Positions 18,760 through 28,195 are shown, counted from the stretch's first letter. The stretch: DNA of 64,000 nt from Caballeronia sp. Lep1P3 (GCF_022879595.1 NZ_CP084265.1:1116001-1180000), one strand, 5' to 3'. The notes: generated by a model not told the origin, from the sequence alone. Program-made: numbers and translations.

Positions 18760-19203
18760 ATGTGGTCGACATCCTGTCCGATTCAAACTTCCGTCTCCAA
18801 TAGCGACTATCTGCGCGAACACGCGCGGCGGCTTCTTCGTCGCGCGCGTGAGGGCGACACGAGCGCCGCGCTGCCCGTGCTTCGGCGTCTCGCCGCGGCC
18901 ACGGTGATGCGCGAGGAACGGATCGCGGAACTGTACGCGTCGCGCGGCGACTTGCGGCTCAGGCACCTGCTCGCGATGCTCGCCGCCGAACTCGGCTATG
19001 CGGGCTGGGACGCCTGCGCACGCGACATCGACGCGCGCCCGGCTGCGCGCATCGACCGATATCGGCTCGACGCGGGCGCGTTCAACGACTTCGAGAGGAA
19101 CTGGTTCGCGAGCGAAGCCGACGCACTCGGCTGGCAGCGCGAGAACGGCGGCTATATCGTGCGATACGGCGATCAGGCCGTCGCCATACTGAAGCCGGAG
19201 TGA
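18760..19203 (+). CDS. unknown protein of 147 residues
   Basis: Function not recognised. It starts MWSTSCPIQTSVSNSDYLRE with AAAGGA about 9 bp upstream, supporting this start. The first two thirds look helical and Arg-rich (EHARRLLRRAREGDTSAALP, LRHLLAMLAAELGYAGWDAC). The C-terminal 50 residues (FNDFERNWFASEADALGW, then ENGGYIVRYGDQAVAILKPE) look like a small beta-containing domain. No signal peptide or membrane span. It lies between a chemoreceptor and a convergent HDOD gene, which may or may not be meaningful. Confidence 0.6.
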   Translation: MWSTSCPIQTSVSNSDYLREHARRLLRRAREGDTSAALPVLRRLAAATVMREERIAELYASRGDLRLRHLLAMLAAELGYAGWDACARDIDARPAARIDRYRLDAGAFNDFERNWFASEADALGWQRENGGYIVRYGDQAVAILKPE

Positions 19204-19231
19204 AGACGCGAACTGGAAGGAACCGAGCGTG

Positions 19232-20704
19232 TCAGATCAGCTCGACTTCCTTCCAGTTCGCGTTAGAAAAAAAACGGCCGAGTTCCCGCGTCAGGTCGTT
19301 GAGCGCGCTCATTTCCTGCGGCGAAATCTTGTGCACGCGCTGGCCTTCGATCCAGTCGCCGTAGACGAGCGCGACCGTCGAATCGTTCGCTTTCACCGGC
19401 AGCAGCACGAACGCCTGCGCCGCGCCGAGCGTGCCCTTGTACCAGCGTGGCAGGCGCGCGTCGATGCGGGCGTCGTGCGCGTTTTCGATGAAGATGCCGA
19501 CCGGATTCGTGATCGCGAGATGGAAGACATCCGGCTGGAACTGCGCGGGAAAGTTCAGCGCGGGAAGCATCGCCTCCATGCCCGGCCCCATGCCGAGCCG
19601 CGCCTGGAACTCGTCGTTGGCCTGGCGCACGAACACGACCGCGCGCGATAGCCCGAGCCCCGCGAGCACGGCTTCGGCCGCGAGCGAGAGCACGTGCGCG
19701 AGCGCATTCTTCGACGGCAGCGAGCGCAAGTCCGCGAGACTCGCGCCGATGCGCGCTTCCGCCGACACGCTGGCGCGCGCGATGGCATCCGCGTTCGCCT
19801 GCAGTTCGACGATCTCGCGCATCACGCCGTCGCCGCTTTCTTCGCTCGCGAGCGCGAGGCTCATCGAGGCGAGCGTTTCGGCGTCGGTGTTGAGCGCGCC
19901 GCTGTAGCGCTCCGCGATGCCGACGAGCATGGATTCGCGCCCATCCGCCGCGACGTTCTGCGCGGTGAGCGCATCCGCGACTTCGGTGGAATAGTTGGTG
20001 ACGGCCTGCAGCCAGCGAACGTGCTTCGGCACGGTTTCGTCGGGCGGGGCGGTGGGGTCGCTCACGCGCATGCCGGCGCGGATCGTCTCGGGAAGACGCC
20101 AGCGGTCCGCCGCCTCGATGCCGATTTCCTCGAACGTCACGCCGAGCAGCGCCGCGCACGCGTGGCTGTCGCTGATGTGTTCGGCGGCGGCCTTGCGGCG
20201 CAGCTGGTCCCATTCGTGTTCGAGATAGAACGCGACGAGCAGCTTGCCGATCTGCCGCATCAGCGTGCAGACGACCGCTTCTTCGGCCGAGCGAAGATCG
20301 ATGCGCTCGGTCACTTGCCGCGCGACGGTGCCCGAGAGCAGCGTGCGGTTCAGTTCGAGCTTCGCGTCGATACGGCGCGGCGCGCTCTGATGAAAGTGAT
20401 CGACGAGCTTCAGCCCGACGACGAGATGCCCGACCGCGTCCATGCCGAGCACCATCAGCGCGCGCGTGACGGTGGTGATGTTGCCGCCGAACGCCATGTA
20501 CATGGCGGAATTGGCGAGGCGCAGCACCTTCTGCGTGAGCCCGAAGTCCGACAGCACGACCTGCACGAGCGCCGTGAAGTCGAGGTCGTCATCGCTCATC
20601 GCGGACACGGTGGTGGCGAGCGCCTGCGAGAGCATCGGGAAATCCCCGCGCTCGCTCATGCGCGACCACAACTTGTCCAGTAGTTCGGCCTTGGTGCGTG
20701 CCAT
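19232..20704 (-). CDS. HDOD-domain signalling protein with C-terminal GAF-like region
   Basis: A cytoplasmic protein of about 490 residues. The N-terminal HDOD domain (about 15-215) contains FPMLSQALATTVSAMSDDDL, VLSDFGLTQKVLRLANSA and a long helical core; HDOD lacks the HD metal residues and usually acts as a protein-interaction or regulatory module. The C-terminal region (about 350-490) has LSRAVVFVRQANDEFQARLG, VFHLAITNPVGIFIEN and LPVKANDSTVALVYGDW, resembling a GAF sensor. The ATG at 20704 (MARTKAELLDKLW) is preferred over the TTG at 20764, with AAGGAAAGG upstream. Output partner unknown; two other signalling genes follow. Confidence 0.83.
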   Translation of the reverse strand: MARTKAELLDKLWSRMSERGDFPMLSQALATTVSAMSDDDLDFTALVQVVLSDFGLTQKVLRLANSAMYMAFGGNITTVTRALMVLGMDAVGHLVVGLKLVDHFHQSAPRRIDAKLELNRTLLSGTVARQVTERIDLRSAEEAVVCTLMRQIGKLLVAFYLEHEWDQLRRKAAAEHISDSHACAALLGVTFEEIGIEAADRWRLPETIRAGMRVSDPTAPPDETVPKHVRWLQAVTNYSTEVADALTAQNVAADGRESMLVGIAERYSGALNTDAETLASMSLALASEESGDGVMREIVELQANADAIARASVSAEARIGASLADLRSLPSKNALAHVLSLAAEAVLAGLGLSRAVVFVRQANDEFQARLGMGPGMEAMLPALNFPAQFQPDVFHLAITNPVGIFIENAHDARIDARLPRWYKGTLGAAQAFVLLPVKANDSTVALVYGDWIEGQRVHKISPQEMSALNDLTRELGRFFSNANWKEVELI

Positions 20705-20843
20705 GCGTAATAAAACCTTTCCTTGCGCAACGCTAACCCGTAGCAGCTGAGCTCGATCAATCAATTCCGCGTCCGGCCCCGAAACTGCGGCGATTCAGGG
20801 CTTTGCGACGCGCTGTTCGATTAGAACACGAACATACGTAGTC

Positions 20844-22709
20844 TCATAATGCAGCGTGCAACACGAGCGAGCTCGACTGAAACGAGCGCGCGAGTTCGTC
20901 CGAGGGTAGCGCATGGCTCACGAGCCATCCCTGGATGTGATCGCAGCCGAGTTCCGCGAGCAGATCGCGCTGGGCTTCGGTTTCGACGCCTTCGGCGACC
21001 AGTTCCAGCCCGAGCGACTGCGCGAGCCCGACCACCGCGCCCACGATCGCCCGGTTGTTGCGCGACGTGATCAGGTTCTCGACGAAGCTGCGGTCGATCT
21101 TGAGCTTCGACAGCGGGAAGCGCTGCAGGTACGCGAGGCTCGAATAGCCGGTGCCGAAATCGTCGACGGCAAAGCGGATGCCGAGCGCGCGCAGCGTTTG
21201 CAGAAGCCGCGTCGCTTCTTCCGGGTCCTGCATCAGCAGGCTTTCGGTGATTTCGAAGACGAGCCGTTTCGCGTCGATGCCCGTGAGTGCGATGGCTTCC
21301 TTCACCGCCGCCGTGAAGCGCTTGTCGCGAAACTGCTGCGGCGACACGTTCACCGACACGTAGTCGAGCCGGATGCCGATGGCGTCCCACTGCACGAGCT
21401 GCATGCACGCCACCTTCAGCACCCAGTTGCCGAGATAGTTGATGAGGCCGATCGATTCCGCGAGCGGAATGAAGGTCGACGGCGGCACGAGCCCATGCAC
21501 CGGATGCGTCCAGCGCATCAGCGCTTCCACGCCGACGACGCCGCTCGTGCGGATTTTCGTGATCGGCTGGAAGTAGAGCGAGAACTCGCCGTTGCGCACT
21601 GCCTCGTACAGGTCGGCTTCGAGCTTCAGGCGCTCGGCGTCGGCGGGATTGTCGTCGAGCGTGTGGAAGACGAGCGTGTTGCCGCCCGCATCCTTCGCCT
21701 GCGCGAGCGCGAGATCGGCCATGCGCAGAAGGTTCGCCTCGACGCCCGAGCGCGCCGCCGCCGTGCCAGCCGCCGCCGCGCCCGCCGCGTGATCGGGATA
21801 CAGCGCGACGCCCACGCTCGCGGACAAGTGCGTGTGCTGCCCGCGATTGCGATACGGCTGCGCGATCGCGCTCAGAAGCCGCCGGCCGAGGGCTTCGGCG
21901 GCTTCGGCTGTCGTGCCGGCGGGCAGCAGCACGGCGAATTCGTCGCTCGCGACGCGCGCCACGCGCTCGCCGTGCGTCGCCGCATGCTGGATGCGCCGCG
22001 CGGTTTCGCGCAACATCTCGTCGCCGGCGTCGTAGCCGAGCGCGCGGTTGATGCGCTGATAATCGTCGATATCGAGCAGCACGAGCGCGGCCTGCGTGCG
22101 CGTGCGCTCGGCGTCGGCCTGCACGGTGCGGACCGCCGCTGCGAGCGCCGTCGCGTTTTCGAGGCCGGTGAGCGGATCGTGATGCAGCGCGTGCCTGAGC
22201 GCGGCCTCGCGCTCTTGCCAGTGCGACACCTCGAACGCCGCGAGCGCGAAGCCGGGCGTGCCTGCCGCGGCCGTCGAGACGAGGCGCAGCTCGACGCTCA
22301 TCGGATAGGTGAGCGACTTCACGAGCGTGAGCGTCGCGGTCTCCAGCTTGCCGCTCGCGCGCGCCCGGGCGACGAGCGCGTGCAGCGCGTCGGCTTCGTC
22401 GGACGGCACGAGATCGTGCAGCGTCAGCATGTTCAGATAGTCGCGGTGATAGCCGATGAAATCGATGCTCGCGTGCGACACGTACTGAAAGCGCAGCGCG
22501 TCGTCGAGCTGCGCGAGGAAGTCCACGGCGCCGAGCGTCGCTTCGGGCGCGGCGGCCGGCGCGGGCGCGGGGGCGCGTGCGGCATGCGCATCGTCCGCGA
22601 TGCTGTCGTCAGAGGCGTTCGCCGCTTCGCCGCCCCATGCGCGGCGAAGCGCTTCGAGCGCGATGCGCCAGGGCGCGCGGCGTGAGACGTGGGTCCGGTT
22701 CGCTTGCAT
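20844..22709 (-). CDS. GGDEF-EAL protein with degenerate GGDEF, probable c-di-GMP phosphodiesterase
   Basis: About 621 residues, predicted cytoplasmic. A PAS-like sensor region (about 60-190) precedes the GGDEF domain, whose signature reads RVASDEF instead of R-GGDEF, so cyclase activity is unlikely. The EAL domain appears complete: GVEALMRW, NVSPQQF, VFEITESL, VDDFGTGYSSLAYL, SKLKIDRSFV, VAEGVET and HIQGWLVSHAL. The expected activity is therefore hydrolysis of c-di-GMP to pGpG, perhaps activated by GTP binding to the dead GGDEF domain. The ATG at 22709 is chosen; the frame extends to a GTG at 22739. Neither has a clear ribosome-binding site. Confidence 0.9.
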   Translation of the reverse strand: MQANRTHVSRRAPWRIALEALRRAWGGEAANASDDSIADDAHAARAPAPAPAAAPEATLGAVDFLAQLDDALRFQYVSHASIDFIGYHRDYLNMLTLHDLVPSDEADALHALVARARASGKLETATLTLVKSLTYPMSVELRLVSTAAAGTPGFALAAFEVSHWQEREAALRHALHHDPLTGLENATALAAAVRTVQADAERTRTQAALVLLDIDDYQRINRALGYDAGDEMLRETARRIQHAATHGERVARVASDEFAVLLPAGTTAEAAEALGRRLLSAIAQPYRNRGQHTHLSASVGVALYPDHAAGAAAAGTAAARSGVEANLLRMADLALAQAKDAGGNTLVFHTLDDNPADAERLKLEADLYEAVRNGEFSLYFQPITKIRTSGVVGVEALMRWTHPVHGLVPPSTFIPLAESIGLINYLGNWVLKVACMQLVQWDAIGIRLDYVSVNVSPQQFRDKRFTAAVKEAIALTGIDAKRLVFEITESLLMQDPEEATRLLQTLRALGIRFAVDDFGTGYSSLAYLQRFPLSKLKIDRSFVENLITSRNNRAIVGAVVGLAQSLGLELVAEGVETEAQRDLLAELGCDHIQGWLVSHALPSDELARSFQSSSLVLHAAL

Positions 22710-22781
22710 GGTCAGTATTGGTTTGGCGGCGGCACACACTGCCGACGGTCGATGCGCGGGCGCGCACCGGACACTTCGGGC

Positions 22782-22799
22782 AGCGATGCCGGCATCGCT
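22782..22799. promoter_or_regulatory. 18-bp perfect palindrome, possible operator
   Basis: AGCGATGCC followed directly by GGCATCGCT, with no spacer, upstream of the leftward GGDEF-EAL gene. A dimeric regulator site is plausible but no known consensus was recognised. Confidence 0.3.
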
Positions 22800-22970
22800 C
22801 GCGGGCGTTTCCGCGCAAGGGGCGCGGCACGCTCTATCAGGCGAGTTATCGGCTCGGCGTCGGAATTCTTTAATGGCCGCGCGCTCGCGATGCCCGCTTC
22901 ACGCGGCTTGCCGGCGCGCGCAAGCCTCGGCGCGTGGCACGCGCACGACGAGCGCAGGGCAAGCGCATGC

Positions 22971-22998
22971 CAAGCGGATAGCAAGCGGATAGCAAGCG
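22971..22998. repeat. 11-bp tandem repeat
   Basis: Two exact copies of CAAGCGGATAG and the first six bases of a third, in noncoding sequence. Confidence 0.75.
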
Positions 22999-23262
22999 CG
23001 CCGCAATCAGGGAAAAGGCTCGCTGCGCGCGCGGGCACGAGTGCGTATGATGCCGGCTGGCGATTTCGGTTACAGTGCGCGTTTTCCGTGCGCTGGACGC
23101 TGTCACGCGCGGTTCGCTTTACCCGGATTCTCGCTGTACAAGGCGCGTCCCGGCGCGTTGCACGCGTGCCGCAGTCCGCTTGCGCAAACCTTTGCGCTTC
23201 GCGGCTTGCCGTGCGTCACTTTGGATTCTTGCCTCGTTGCTTGCCCTCATTTCGTTTTCGTC

Positions 23263-24543
23263 ATGCCCGATTTCCCGCTAACGCGCCGCGCGCGCGCCGG
23301 ACACGAGCCGAGCGTCTACGTCGGACGCCAGCCGATTCTCGACGGCGCGGGCGCGCTCGCCGCCTACGAACTGCTCTTTCGCGAGAGCCCCGACAACCGC
23401 GCGTGCGTCCACGACGACGTGCAGGCGACCGCTCACGTCGTCGCGCGCACAGTAGGGGAGATCGGCGTGGGCGCGGTGCTCGGCCTGCATCCCGGCTACG
23501 TGAACATGAGCCGCGAGCTGATCTTCGACGACATCGTCCATCTGATGCAGCCCGGGCGCTTCGTCCTGGAACTGCTCGAAAGCATCGTGTTCGACGACGC
23601 GCTCTTCAAGCGCTGCGCGCAGTTGCGCCGCGACGGGTTCCGCTTCGCGCTCGACGATGTCGCGCAACTCGACGACGTGCTGCTCTCGGCGCTGCCGTCG
23701 GTGGATATCGTGAAGGTCGATCTACTCGCGGTCGAGCGCGCGCATCTTCCGGAACTGACCGCGCTCGTGAAGAAGCACGGCAAGCTGCTCGTCGCGGAGA
23801 AAGTCGAGACGCACGAGGACTTCGCGCAGGCGCGCGAGCTGGGCTTCGATCTCTTCCAGGGCTATTTCTTCGCGCGGCCGCAAGTGCTGTCGGCGCGGCG
23901 CGCGAGTCCCGCGCGCGGCACCCTCCTGCGGCTGCTTTCGGTGCTCGGCAGCGATCCCGGCATGCGCGAACTCGAAGCGGAGCTAAAGCGCAATCCGGAT
24001 ATCGTGCTGCAACTGATGCGCCTCGCCAATTCGAGCGCGCACGCGCGCGGGCGGCATGTGTCGTCGCTGAAGGACGCGGTCGCCGCAGCCGGCACGCGCC
24101 AGCTGATGCGCTGGGCCCAACTGCTGCTCTACGCGGACGGCAGCGGCCTGCCGTGGCGCTCGGACCCGCTGCTGCAACTCGTCGGCACGCGGGCGCGCTT
24201 CATGGAACTGGCGGCGGACGTGTTGCGTCCATCGGACGAAGCGTTTTCCGATGCCGCGTACATGACCGGCATCTTTTCGCTCGTGCATGTGGTGCTCGAC
24301 ATGCAGCCGGCCGAAATTGTCGATAAGCTGCATCTGGCCGCCGATATCCGCTCGGCGATTCTCGCGGGCGAAGGCGCGCTCGGCGCGTTGCTCGGCATCG
24401 CGCGGGCGGCCGAACGCGGCGACGCGCGCGCCATCGACGAACGGCGGCTCGCCACGCCCGCGCTCGATGCACTCACGCCCGCGCTCCTCGCGACGCTTCA
24501 GGTGGAAGCGGCGGCGTGGTTCGGCGAGCAGCGGCTCGACTGA
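23263..24543 (+). CDS. EAL-HDOD signalling protein (YuxH type) with degenerate EAL
   Basis: A cytoplasmic protein of 426 residues. The N-terminal EAL-like domain (about 12-215) begins SVYVGRQPILDGAGALAAYE, but the signature EAL-R is replaced by YELLFRE and the DDFGTG loop by LDDVAQLDDV. VNMSRE, VKVDL and EKVETHEDF remain. It is therefore probably a c-di-GMP-binding or dead EAL domain. The C-terminal HDOD domain (about 225-420) contains LKRNPDIVLQLMRLANSSAH and LKDAVAAAGTRQLMRWAQLL. The ATG at 23263 places the QPIL motif at the usual distance. Members of this family can affect chemotaxis and virulence; no target is visible here. Confidence 0.88.
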   Translation: MPDFPLTRRARAGHEPSVYVGRQPILDGAGALAAYELLFRESPDNRACVHDDVQATAHVVARTVGEIGVGAVLGLHPGYVNMSRELIFDDIVHLMQPGRFVLELLESIVFDDALFKRCAQLRRDGFRFALDDVAQLDDVLLSALPSVDIVKVDLLAVERAHLPELTALVKKHGKLLVAEKVETHEDFAQARELGFDLFQGYFFARPQVLSARRASPARGTLLRLLSVLGSDPGMRELEAELKRNPDIVLQLMRLANSSAHARGRHVSSLKDAVAAAGTRQLMRWAQLLLYADGSGLPWRSDPLLQLVGTRARFMELAADVLRPSDEAFSDAAYMTGIFSLVHVVLDMQPAEIVDKLHLAADIRSAILAGEGALGALLGIARAAERGDARAIDERRLATPALDALTPALLATLQVEAAAWFGEQRLD

Positions 24544-24562
24544 GAAGCGGCTCGACTGAGAA
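24531..24562. repeat. 16-bp direct duplication across the EAL-HDOD stop codon
   Basis: GCGGCTCGACTGAGAA occurs twice back to back. The first copy encodes the last residues and the TGA stop, and the second is untranslated. This is a simple slippage or duplication event without effect on the protein. Confidence 0.85.
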
Positions 24563-24603
24563 GCGCGCTTCGCGCGAACGTCAAGCCAACGTCAAGGAGA
24601 CAC

Positions 24604-25161
24604 ATGCGCATGAAGAAACGATTGTTCGCGGCGCTGGCCGCCTGTGCGGTCGCGGCGTATTCGCTGACGGCCGGCGCGACGCTCAAGCCGGGCGATGCCG
24701 CGCCGGGGTTCGTCGCGAAGGCGTCGCTCGGCGGCGATGTCTACGATTACTCGCTCGCCGATGCGCTCAGGAAAGGCCCCGTCGTGCTGTACTTCTATCC
24801 GGCCGCATTCACGAAGGGCTGCACGATCGAGGCGCACGAATTCGCCGAAGCGGTGGATCAGTACAAGGCCGAAGGCGCGACGGTGATCGGCGTGTCGCAC
24901 GACGACATCGACACGCTCCAGCGCTTTTCCGTGAGCGAGTGCCGCAGCAAGTTCCCCGTCGCCGCCGACGCCGATGCGACGATCATCCGTTCCTACGACG
25001 CCGCGCTGCCGATGAAAAGCTCGATGGCCAATCGCGTGTCGTATGTGATCGCGCCGGACGGCAAGGTCATCTACGAATACACGAGCCTTTCGCCGGACAA
25101 GCACGTCGCCAACACGCTGCAGGCCGTGCGCGACTGGAACGCGAAGCACAAGGCGCAGTGA
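24604..25161 (+). CDS. exported peroxiredoxin (AhpC/TSA, PrxQ-like)
   Basis: A thiol peroxidase of 185 residues, probably periplasmic. The signal peptide MRMKKRLFAALAACAVAAYS is followed by cleavage near TAGA. The mature part starts LKPGDAAPGFVAKASLGGDV and has the peroxidatic site YFYPAAFTKGCTIEAHEFAE. A second Cys in SVSECRSKFPVAADADA is a candidate resolving cysteine. AAGGAG at 24594-24599 serves ATG 24604; ATG 24610 is also possible. A periplasmic location implies a separate reducing partner, not visible here. The next gene starts 34 bp downstream. Confidence 0.86.
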   Translation: MRMKKRLFAALAACAVAAYSLTAGATLKPGDAAPGFVAKASLGGDVYDYSLADALRKGPVVLYFYPAAFTKGCTIEAHEFAEAVDQYKAEGATVIGVSHDDIDTLQRFSVSECRSKFPVAADADATIIRSYDAALPMKSSMANRVSYVIAPDGKVIYEYTSLSPDKHVANTLQAVRDWNAKHKAQ

Positions 25162-25195
25162 CGGTGCCTCATTTCATCGACAGGAGCCGGGCGCC

Positions 25196-25684
25196 ATGCC
25201 GATCGTTCTCGCGCTGATCGCGCTCGCCGCGCTGATCTACGGCGCGGTGTGGTCCTTCGACGCGCTCGATGCGCGCTTCGGTCCCGCGGTGGCGGTGGGC
25301 GTCGCTATCGCTGTGGCGGCGGCTGTCGCGGCGGGCATCGCGTACTGGCTCGCGCGGCGCCGGGAAATCGCGCCGAACCTGCCGGCCGTCAAGGGCGAGG
25401 GCGTGACCAACTGGACGCACGAACTCAAGCGCGACTGGGGCGGCGTGCGGCTCGCCGCGGGCAAGCGCCTCGTCGACGTGCGCGTGGGCGAGGCGAGCGG
25501 CCACTACATCTTCGCGGACCTGCGCGATGCTCAGGCCGCGCAGGACGGCGAGCGCGGTGCGTGGCACGTCGCGCTCGATGTCGCCGATGCCGCGCACGGT
25601 CGATGGCGTCTGCCGATGCAGGATCGTGCCGAAGCGCGCAAATGGGCGCGCATTCTGTCGCTCGCGGTCGCGCAGAAGCTCTGA
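25196..25684 (+). CDS. unknown membrane protein of 162 residues
   Basis: Function not recognised. Two N-terminal hydrophobic spans (about residues 2-22, MPIVLALIALAALIYGAVW, and 30-52, AVAVGVAIAVAAAVAAGIAY) precede a cytoplasmic tail beginning ARRREIAPNLPAVKGEG. The C-terminal domain has NWTHELKRDWGGVRLAAGKR and HYIFADLRDAQAAQDGERGA. It is probably cotranscribed with the exported peroxiredoxin. It ends 4 bp before the convergent cioB stop. Confidence 0.65.
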   Translation: MPIVLALIALAALIYGAVWSFDALDARFGPAVAVGVAIAVAAAVAAGIAYWLARRREIAPNLPAVKGEGVTNWTHELKRDWGGVRLAAGKRLVDVRVGEASGHYIFADLRDAQAAQDGERGAWHVALDVADAAHGRWRLPMQDRAEARKWARILSLAVAQKL

Positions 25685-25688
25685 CGCG

Positions 25689-26696
25689 TCATTCGACGTG
25701 ATAACCGATATCGCCGCGCACCTTGCCGCGAAACACCCAGTACGACCAGATCACGTAGACCATCAGCACCGGCAGCAGGAACATGGTGCCGATCAGAAAA
25801 AACTGGTGCGTGAGCGGCGCCGCCGACGCGTCCCATAGCGTCACCGAAGGCGGCGCGATGAACGGCCACAGGCTGATGACGAGGCCCGTGAACGCGAGAA
25901 AGAAGAGGCCCATCGAGCAGATGAACGGCAGCACTTCGCGGCCTTGCGAAAGACTCGTCCAGAGCCTCCACGCGAGAAAGGCGGTCAGAATCGGCACCGG
26001 CGCGAACGCGAAGGCCATCGGAAAACCGAACCAGCGCGCGGCGATGCGCGCATCCTTGAGCGGCGTCCACAAGCTGATGAGCACGATGAACGCAATCACG
26101 CCGATGAGCGCGTAGCGCGCCATCTTGCGGCCCCACGCCTGAAGCTCGCCCTCGGTTTTCAGCACGAGCCACGTCGAGCCTTGCAGCGCATAGCCGAACA
26201 CGAGCCCCACGCCGACGAGCAGCGGAAACGGCGCGACCCAGTTCCAGCTCGTGCCCACGTACTCGCGGCCCACGATCGGAAAGCCCTGAATGAACATGCC
26301 GAGCACGATGCCCTGCGCGAACGTCGCGACGAGCGACCCGAAGGCGAACGCGTGATCCCACAGCCACATGCGCGCGCCGACCACTTCGCGGAATTCGAAC
26401 GCGACGCCGCGAAAGATCAGCCCGAGCAGCATGAAGAGAATCGGGAAATAGACGGCCGGCACGATGATCGCGTAGGCGAGCGGAAACACGGCGAAAAGGC
26501 CGCCGCCGCCCAGCACGAGCCACGTCTCGTTGAAATCCCATACGGGCGCGACCGAGTTGATCATCAGGTTACGTTCGTCGTGATCGTGGCGCAGCAGAAA
26601 AAGCATGCCGACGCCGAGATCGAAGCCGTCGAGCAGCACGTACATGAACACGGCCAGCGCGAGAATGGCGGCCCACAGCGGCACGAGATCGAGCAT
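25689..26696 (-). CDS. cioB: cytochrome bd-type (cyanide-insensitive) quinol oxidase subunit II
   Basis: Inner-membrane subunit of 335 residues that pairs with CioA to reduce O2 with quinol. It starts MLDLVPLWAAILALAVFMYV, followed by LLDGFDLGVGMLF and NSVAPVWDFNETWLVLGGGG, both family hallmarks. Multiple hydrophobic spans continue to the end (HQFFLIGTMFLLPVLMVYVI). The ATG at 26696 gives family length; the frame extending to 27131 lies inside cioA in another frame. It lies 35 bp after cioA. No cydX-like small gene follows, and cydDC is not in the window. Confidence 0.93.
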   Translation of the reverse strand: MLDLVPLWAAILALAVFMYVLLDGFDLGVGMLFLLRHDHDERNLMINSVAPVWDFNETWLVLGGGGLFAVFPLAYAIIVPAVYFPILFMLLGLIFRGVAFEFREVVGARMWLWDHAFAFGSLVATFAQGIVLGMFIQGFPIVGREYVGTSWNWVAPFPLLVGVGLVFGYALQGSTWLVLKTEGELQAWGRKMARYALIGVIAFIVLISLWTPLKDARIAARWFGFPMAFAFAPVPILTAFLAWRLWTSLSQGREVLPFICSMGLFFLAFTGLVISLWPFIAPPSVTLWDASAAPLTHQFFLIGTMFLLPVLMVYVIWSYWVFRGKVRGDIGYHVE

Positions 26697-26731
26697 CGCG
26701 TTCTCCGTTTGCTTTCTGGTTCGGCGGTTGT

Positions 26732-28195
26732 TCAGCTGGGGCGGCGCGGCGGCACGATGTCGTCGCTTGGCGCGACCTTCGCCGTTCGCCGCGACGTTTC
26801 TCCGCCCGACGACACCGCCGACAGCGGCCGCGCCGCGCGCGTCTTCGGCTGAAGCAATTCGTTTTCGTGATCCTGCGTGACCTGCGACGGACCGATGCGC
26901 GCGAGCCGCCGCAGCAGGATGTAGCCCGCGCCGAAGATCACGATGTAGGCGAGCACGTAGAGCAGCCACGACAACCCGACGTCGGCGGTGGTGAGCGAGG
27001 GCGTCACGGAATCGCGCGTGCGCAGCACGCCGTACACGGTCCACGGCTGGCGGCCGGCTTCGGTCGTCGTCCAGCCGGCGATCACGGCGATGAAACCGAG
27101 CGGCGTCGCATAGGATGCCGCGCGCAGCCATCGCCGGCTTCGTTCGAGCTTGCCGCGCGCGAAGAGCACGATGCCCGAGAGCACGATCGCGAACATCAGA
27201 ATCGCCACGCCGACCATGATGTGAAACGCGAAAAACACGACCGCGACGTTCGGCCGGTCTTCGCGCGGAAAATCCTTGAGGCCGCGCACGACGCCGTTCG
27301 GATCGTGCGTCAGATAGAGGCTGCCGAGGACCGGTATCGAAATCTCGAAGCGGTTGCGCTCTTCGTCCTGGTCGGGAATGGAGAAGAGGTTCGCGGGCAC
27401 GCGCGAGCCGGTGTCCCAGAGCGCTTCCATCGCGGCGAGCTTGGCCGGCTGGTGCTTGAGCGTGTTGAGGCCGTGCGCGTCGCCGAGAATCATCTGCACC
27501 GGCACCATGATGATGAGAAAGACGAGCGACATCTTGAGCATCACGCGGCTTTCCTCGATCGCGCGGCCTTGCCGCATGTACATGGCGCCGACGCCGAGAA
27601 TCACGAACGCGGTCGTCACGAGAAACGCGCTCACCGTATGCGTGAGCCGGAACGGAAACGACGGCGAGAAGATGACGTCGAAGAAGCTGACCACTTCGAA
27701 GCGGCCGTCGGGCAGGAGCCGGTAGCCTTGCGGCGTCTGCATCCAGCTATTGACGGCGAGTATCCAGAACGACGAAATGACCGTGCCCGCCGCGACGAAC
27801 ATCGCGGACATGACATGCGCCCACTGCGGCACGAGCTTGCGGCCGAAGAGCAGCACGCCGAGAAACGCGGACTCGAGAAAAAACGCGGTCAGCACTTCGT
27901 AACCCATCAGCGGGCCGACGACGTTCGCGGTTTTGTCGGCGTAGCGGCTCCAGTTGGTGCCGAACTGAAACGGCATCACGATGCCCGACACCACGCCCAT
28001 GCCGAACGACACCGCGAAGATTTTCAGCCAGAAGGCGGACAGGCGCCGGTAGACGTCGCGCTTGGTGATCCACCAGTTCAGTTCGAGCGTCGCGATGAAG
28101 CAGGACAATCCGACGGTGAAAGCCGGCAGCAAGATATGAAACGCGACGACCCACGCGAACTGAAAGCGCGAGAGCAGCACCGAGTCGATATGCAT
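26732..28195 (-). CDS. cioA: cytochrome bd-type (cyanide-insensitive) quinol oxidase subunit I
   Basis: Haem-bearing, quinol-oxidising subunit of 487 residues in the inner membrane. It starts [20 protein letters not shown], the His near residue 20 being the usual haem ligand. [36 protein letters not shown] and [17 protein letters not shown] follow. The periplasmic Q-loop looks short, as in the CIO branch. AAAGGAG lies just upstream of ATG 28195. It is divergent from the riboswitch-controlled gdx gene. This oxidase gives respiration resistant to cyanide and nitric oxide. Confidence 0.93.
   Translation of the reverse strand: MHIDSVLLSRFQFAWVVAFHILLPAFTVGLSCFIATLELNWWITKRDVYRRLSAFWLKIFAVSFGMGVVSGIVMPFQFGTNWSRYADKTANVVGPLMGYEVLTAFFLESAFLGVLLFGRKLVPQWAHVMSAMFVAAGTVISSFWILAVNSWMQTPQGYRLLPDGRFEVVSFFDVIFSPSFPFRLTHTVSAFLVTTAFVILGVGAMYMRQGRAIEESRVMLKMSLVFLIIMVPVQMILGDAHGLNTLKHQPAKLAAMEALWDTGSRVPANLFSIPDQDEERNRFEISIPVLGSLYLTHDPNGVVRGLKDFPREDRPNVAVVFFAFHIMVGVAILMFAIVLSGIVLFARGKLERSRRWLRAASYATPLGFIAVIAGWTTTEAGRQPWTVYGVLRTRDSVTPSLTTADVGLSWLLYVLAYIVIFGAGYILLRRLARIGPSQVTQDHENELLQPKTRAARPLSAVSSGGETSRRTAKVAPSDDIVPPRRPS

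Larger units (their letters stand above)
22710..23262. other. 553-bp divergent intergenic region
   Basis: No supported gene is seen between the two EAL-type genes. It contains a perfect 18-bp palindrome (22782-22799) 73 bp ahead of the GGDEF-EAL start and two tandem copies of CAAGCGGATAG (22971-22992) with a partial third. No clear consensus promoter was identified, although both flanking genes must start here. Frames open through the right half, but their translations look like noise. Confidence 0.5.

Noticed and set aside
20705..20764. N-terminal extension of the HDOD protein from TTG 20764
   Set aside because: The extension has no family likeness, and AAGGAAAGG lies ahead of the ATG at 20704.
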